Of a DNA stretch of 9,382 nucleotides, positions 7,101-9,382 are shown one piece after another. A program made the position numbers and the translations under genes. This stretch comes from CAKZSB01 sp964646405 (GTDB lineage: Bacteria; Pseudomonadota; Gammaproteobacteria; Granulosicoccales; Granulosicoccaceae), in NCBI GenBank assembly GCA_964646405.1, contig CAZYDV010000250.1, positions 1 to 9,382 on the forward strand. Direction: 5' to 3'. The notes under the pieces were generated by a model, which saw only the letters and a program-made list of their open reading frames with translations, had not been told where the DNA came from and did no database searches. Position 1 is the first letter of the stretch. Every line of letters begins with the position of its first letter.

Positions 7101-7873
7101 TCGACTGGCGTGGTGACCCCGTACAGCGTGTAGCCGAAAACGCCGGCATCGTCGGGTGTCATTTCCAGTTCGTTCCAGCGGCCATCCGGTTCGCGGATGT
7201 GCAGCGCGGCAAATGCAGACTCAAAGCCACTGAGCGTCGCGTTGACGGTGAAGCTGTCGCCGTAGCGAATCTTGCTGTCACCCGGCGTGACGTTAACGAT
7301 ACGCTCGGGCAGGATGTCGGTCTTGAACCAGCCCAGCCACAAATGGGCAATACCAGCGCGCATGGTCCCCGGCACCGCAGCATACAGCCAGCCGGCCAGT
7401 ACGATCAGCAGGCCCGCCGCCACCAGCGGACCATAGACATCGGCCTTGGGCAGCAATTTGTGCATCGGTGAGCGGCTTGTCGCTCGCATCGCGTCGCGTG
7501 CCAGCAGACGCGCAAACGGCGAGTCCTGGCGCTTTCTATGCAGATCGTCGTAAGTCTCGGCGCGGCCCTGTAATTCGGGCACGCGCTGTTCGAGTTCGGC
7601 GATGCCGTCGGTGCGCGCAAATGCCCGCAATGGCAGCCACAAAAGGCCTGCAACAATGCCCAGTGCCAGCAGGGCCAGGACAATGCGGGCGGGAATGTAG
7701 AGCAGTGGGGAGTAGGCCAGTTGCTCGCCTAGCACCAGCGTCAGCATCGAGATCAGTACGGCGGCGAATACCAGTGCCGCGACACCGATCGCGATAGTGC
7801 GAAAGCGGAAGCGTTGCCGGAACTGCCCCAGATACTGGTCAAAAGTGCCGGTGTGTCTGTTTGATGTTTTCAT
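4160..7873 (-). CDS. DUF4175-family giant membrane-anchored coiled-coil protein
   Basis: The protein is 1237 residues, longer than the roughly 850 I associate with the alphaproteobacterial members. Membrane helices lie at about 27-49, 57-80 and 147-167. The Arg-rich N-terminus suggests N-in, which places the remaining roughly 1070 residues in the periplasm (inference). Residues 185-490 look like beta-rich Ig-like repeats (for example ISATASDDFAVEKVDLHYSV). Seven glycines occur at 500-506 and again at 636-642. Long Glu/Gln/Arg heptad-rich helices fill much of 505-1010, interrupted by a Gln-rich repeat (739-764). A Gly/Asn/Gln/Asp-rich disordered tract spans about 1018-1100, and a helical C-terminal domain follows. 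The ATG directly follows the TGA of the BatA-like gene with no gap, and GGGAAG sits just upstream, so translation is probably coupled. The function is unknown; the context suggests an envelope complex with MoxR/DUF58/BatA-type proteins. Confidence 0.85.
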   Translation of the reverse strand: MKTSNRHTGTFDQYLGQFRQRFRFRTIAIGVAALVFAAVLISMLTLVLGEQLAYSPLLYIPARIVLALLALGIVAGLLWLPLRAFARTDGIAELEQRVPELQGRAETYDDLHRKRQDSPFARLLARDAMRATSRSPMHKLLPKADVYGPLVAAGLLIVLAGWLYAAVPGTMRAGIAHLWLGWFKTDILPERIVNVTPGDSKIRYGDSFTVNATLSGFESAFAALHIREPDGRWNELEMTPDDAGVFGYTLYGVTTPVEYYVSSAFTDSDTFSLEVVVPARIESLDLEYHYPEWTGAEPERVENGSQIAAVAGTRVDLIFTTDRPLQHGILVHDNSATDVTQTGDNQYRASLLVEQEGEYQLADLLEQDRIPLSDKQAIIVLEDAQPEISFTRPGADWNANPIEEVTISATASDDFAVEKVDLHYSVNGEDWQTLELDPGTDMQHVFYLEDFGSDGEALVPGDLISYYAEAHDREQSVSTDMLFIDVRPFDRRFSQSQQSGGGGGGGSQAEQEISQRQKEILVATWNLIREQRENTRSLIKPADSAALLADLQSTLAGQADTLAQRADARQLLDDDPDIARFVEYMKEAATAMRPSSESLAALEFDDAVKHQQRALQYLKRAESVFNDIRVSRNQSGGGGGGGNAGRDMAEMYELEMDLAKNQYETPDAAQQSNNATQNEQDDAFDRLKDLARRQQKLAEAAQRNEELSMAERWQQERLQRELEELQRELERQQQDANQSGQQQNAQQQQSGQQQSGQQQSAQQQGGQQSSGQQNANRQNEQGRDQQTADAMENLQQALEQLRGSQDSERSAEELRQALENASRELQESVEQINQSRQQQLREQLADAVEQTRDLTRQQRETAAQLRDALERAMSAREQGVIESGLDAEQEVDLAEQKRQMQRDLEEIREQLRDSVERFSNQNPRTAERIDQALDDLEDKKISELLGISGDMIEVGRAPQAALREQQITEALTDLQNDLLDSASIAEAETGEPFSEERTVADASRALQQMREALNQAMQRGQSGARNGNQDGDQNAEQNGDRGTSDANGNQRAEQTGQSDSGSGEQGQQRAQQGQSGSPGGSGDSQQQSNQLAENGQRRGASAAPGGGFDLRRGGEAPINLDNLAPGDSRLVEEARRELADSLPDLQDQLSAQMLDSLEQIARDLQPGGSGENERRINREVGILLRQIEQLELALNRSALEAEGDGIRAARAGRDPDGYRSQAAEYFRRLSEGLSSGS
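5582..5659 (-). repeat. 15-bp tandem repeat encoding a (S/A)GQQQ tract
   Basis: On the minus strand, about five imperfect 15-base units, one with an extra Gln codon, encode GQQQNA, QQQQSG, QQQSG, QQQSA and QQQ. They lie inside the DUF4175 gene at residues 739-764. CAA and CAG are mixed within units, so the array is not a fresh exact duplication, but length variation between strains would be expected. Confidence 0.75.
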
Positions 7874-9382
7874 TCAGGCTTCCCGTCTTATCCAGAGGTG
7901 CCGATGGCTGAAAAGCGCTTCCAGCAGGATCAATAGTGCAAGCAAGGGTAGCAACCAGCGGTGCAGCGTGGATGAATTCACCGGCGCTTCACTGTCCGTT
8001 GTATCTGCTGCGCCCGCCGACGCCTGGCTGCTGTTGTCGCCAACCGCCTGCCACTGTGAACGACTGTTGTCGTCTATCGCGGCAATGTCCGACTCGCGTG
8101 GGTCGATTCCAACCGCCAGGTAGCGTCTGCCCAACGCGTTTTCGACCGTATAGATACCCGGTGTGTTCAACTCGATGGTGGCACGCGAGGCCAATTCAGC
8201 CAGCGGCCTGATCGCCTGGCCATCGGGCGCCAGTACCTGAGTGCCGCCGCCAACGCTTAGTGTTTCGCCGATGGATCGTTGCGCATCCAGACTGAAGTCG
8301 TCAGATAGATACTCTACCGTGCGCAAGGCAAAAGCAACGAAAACCGGGCTCACGGCCAGATCGCTCCACGACGGGCTGAGTGCAGTTGTCAGTACCAGCA
8401 GGGTGCCGCGTCCGATCTGGCGCTCCACCAGCAGTGGCGCGCCGTTAGAGAGGCGGGCAATCACACGGGACTGATCGTCCGGCTGCAACGCTATGTGCTG
8501 GCCGATGACCAGATCGCGCCAGTGATCATCCAGCTCGGTGATAAGCGGATGTGTGCTGTCAACCTGTACCACGCGCAGCGGCGTCAGCGCGCGCGAATGA
8601 CCCGACACCGGCGCCTGGCTTTCATTCAGCAATCGACGCATGCGCACACTATGGGCGCGCGTCCCTGCGACAACCAGCGCGTTGCCACCGTTGTCGAGAT
8701 AGTCGTCAAGGTCGGCGGCGTCGTTGTCGTTGAGCACGGCGGCATCGGGTATCAGCAACAGCGATCCGGCCGCAGCCGCCGAAATCGCAGCGGCGCGCAA
8801 TTCATTGGCGGCAAAGCGCGGGTCAGATTCGATCGCTGCACCCAAATACAGTGCTGCCAGCGAATTTTGACTCGACTGCAAGACTGCGACATCGCTTCGA
8901 TCTCGCGCTGGCAGGGCGACCAGTGCGCGATTGTCTGCCGCCAGCGCATCAGATTGGGCCAGTCGCAGTTCCAGATGATGGTCCACCTCGCGAATATCCA
9001 GATCGCCGAACTGATGTGTCGTGCTGGCACCGGGCGCGATCGTCAGTTCTCGGCTGGCTAGTTCAGTCGAATCTGATAACACACCCACACGGGTGCTGAT
9101 CTCGGCATCGCTGTTGTTGGTCACCACAGCGGCCACGGCCGCGCGCTGTTCGCGCACGCCAATCAGCCGCGCGCTGATCGAGAGATTGCTATCCTGCGCG
9201 CCGGCGGTATCGTGAAGCGTAAACGAGGTGGCGTTGTCGATGTTCAGCTCATTGAAGCTCTTGGGCAGTCCGCTTGCCTGCAAGTCGCTGATCAGGTGTA
9301 CGTGAACCGGCACACTGCTGGCCTTGATCAGCGGCTCGATCGCATTCGCGATCCGGCCGAATTCCAGGCGCGGTAAATCTGG
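7874..9382 (-). CDS. BatA-like membrane protein, 5' end outside the window
   Basis: The frame is open to the right edge, giving 502 residues of the C-terminal part. It opens with PDLPRLEFGRIANAIEPLI and then VHVHLISDLQASGLP, which resembles the end of the degenerate von Willebrand-like domain of BatA-type proteins. A beta-rich region follows, then a segment resembling a glutamine-amidotransferase-like fold (AVLQSSQNSLAALYLGAAI, then LLLIPDAAVL and YLDNGGNALVVAG) with no obvious catalytic Cys-His-Glu triad. Near the end is one membrane helix (about 475-491) and a short basic cytoplasmic tail ending HLWIRREA. Most of the protein should therefore be periplasmic. A GTG at 9311-9313 is in frame but internal, because the sequence upstream of it stays protein-like. 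The stop touches the DUF4175 start. The BatA relationship is inferred from architecture and context; the N-terminal domain that would confirm it lies outside. Confidence 0.75.
   Translation of the reverse strand, partial: PDLPRLEFGRIANAIEPLIKASSVPVHVHLISDLQASGLPKSFNELNIDNATSFTLHDTAGAQDSNLSISARLIGVREQRAAVAAVVTNNSDAEISTRVGVLSDSTELASRELTIAPGASTTHQFGDLDIREVDHHLELRLAQSDALAADNRALVALPARDRSDVAVLQSSQNSLAALYLGAAIESDPRFAANELRAAAISAAAAGSLLLIPDAAVLNDNDAADLDDYLDNGGNALVVAGTRAHSVRMRRLLNESQAPVSGHSRALTPLRVVQVDSTHPLITELDDHWRDLVIGQHIALQPDDQSRVIARLSNGAPLLVERQIGRGTLLVLTTALSPSWSDLAVSPVFVAFALRTVEYLSDDFSLDAQRSIGETLSVGGGTQVLAPDGQAIRPLAELASRATIELNTPGIYTVENALGRRYLAVGIDPRESDIAAIDDNSRSQWQAVGDNSSQASAGAADTTDSEAPVNSSTLHRWLLPLLALLILLEALFSHRHLWIRREA

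Noticed and set aside
6851..7471. Plus-strand open frame of 206 codons
   Set aside because: It is antisense to the Ig-like part of the DUF4175 gene and has no recognisable motif or ribosome site.
8495..9061. Plus-strand open frame of 188 codons
   Set aside because: It is antisense to the BatA-like gene, whose own frame is continuous and protein-like.

Overview
The window looks like a chromosomal segment of a GC-rich Gram-negative bacterium, most likely a gammaproteobacterium. This is inferred from the gene families, the GTG starts, the inner-membrane/periplasmic proteins and the tight operon; nothing here fixes the genus. No rRNA, tRNA, CRISPR array, insertion sequence or phage gene is visible.

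Left part (1-3721), all on the minus strand. A DUF937-family protein starts at 652 and runs off the left edge. About 380 noncoding bases (653-1032) follow, holding a strong imperfect hairpin and a rho-independent terminator. Next comes a two-membrane-span GGDEF-EAL protein (cyclic di-GMP signalling) whose GGDEF motif is degenerate and whose EAL residues look intact. Upstream, and probably cotranscribed, is a family-6-type uracil/hypoxanthine DNA glycosylase. The junction between these two genes is odd. An ATG overlaps the glycosylase stop but opens a reading frame that dies after 40 codons, and a one-base shift in a five-T run would join it to the GGDEF-EAL frame.

Middle (3722-4171). A 72-base divergent intergenic region carries a 7-bp inverted repeat. 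On the plus strand is a small carboxymuconolactone-decarboxylase-like protein, which ends 12 bases inside the next convergent gene.

Right part (4160-9382), minus strand. A two-gene block consists of a BatA-like membrane protein (5' end outside the window) followed with zero spacing by a 1237-residue DUF4175-family protein. The latter has three N-terminal membrane spans, an Ig-like region, two seven-glycine linkers, long Gln/Glu coiled coils and Gln/Gly-rich low-complexity tracts. In related genomes such genes follow a MoxR-type AAA+ ATPase and a DUF58 protein, so those are expected just beyond the right edge. The function of this envelope system is not established, and it is the most interesting part of the window.
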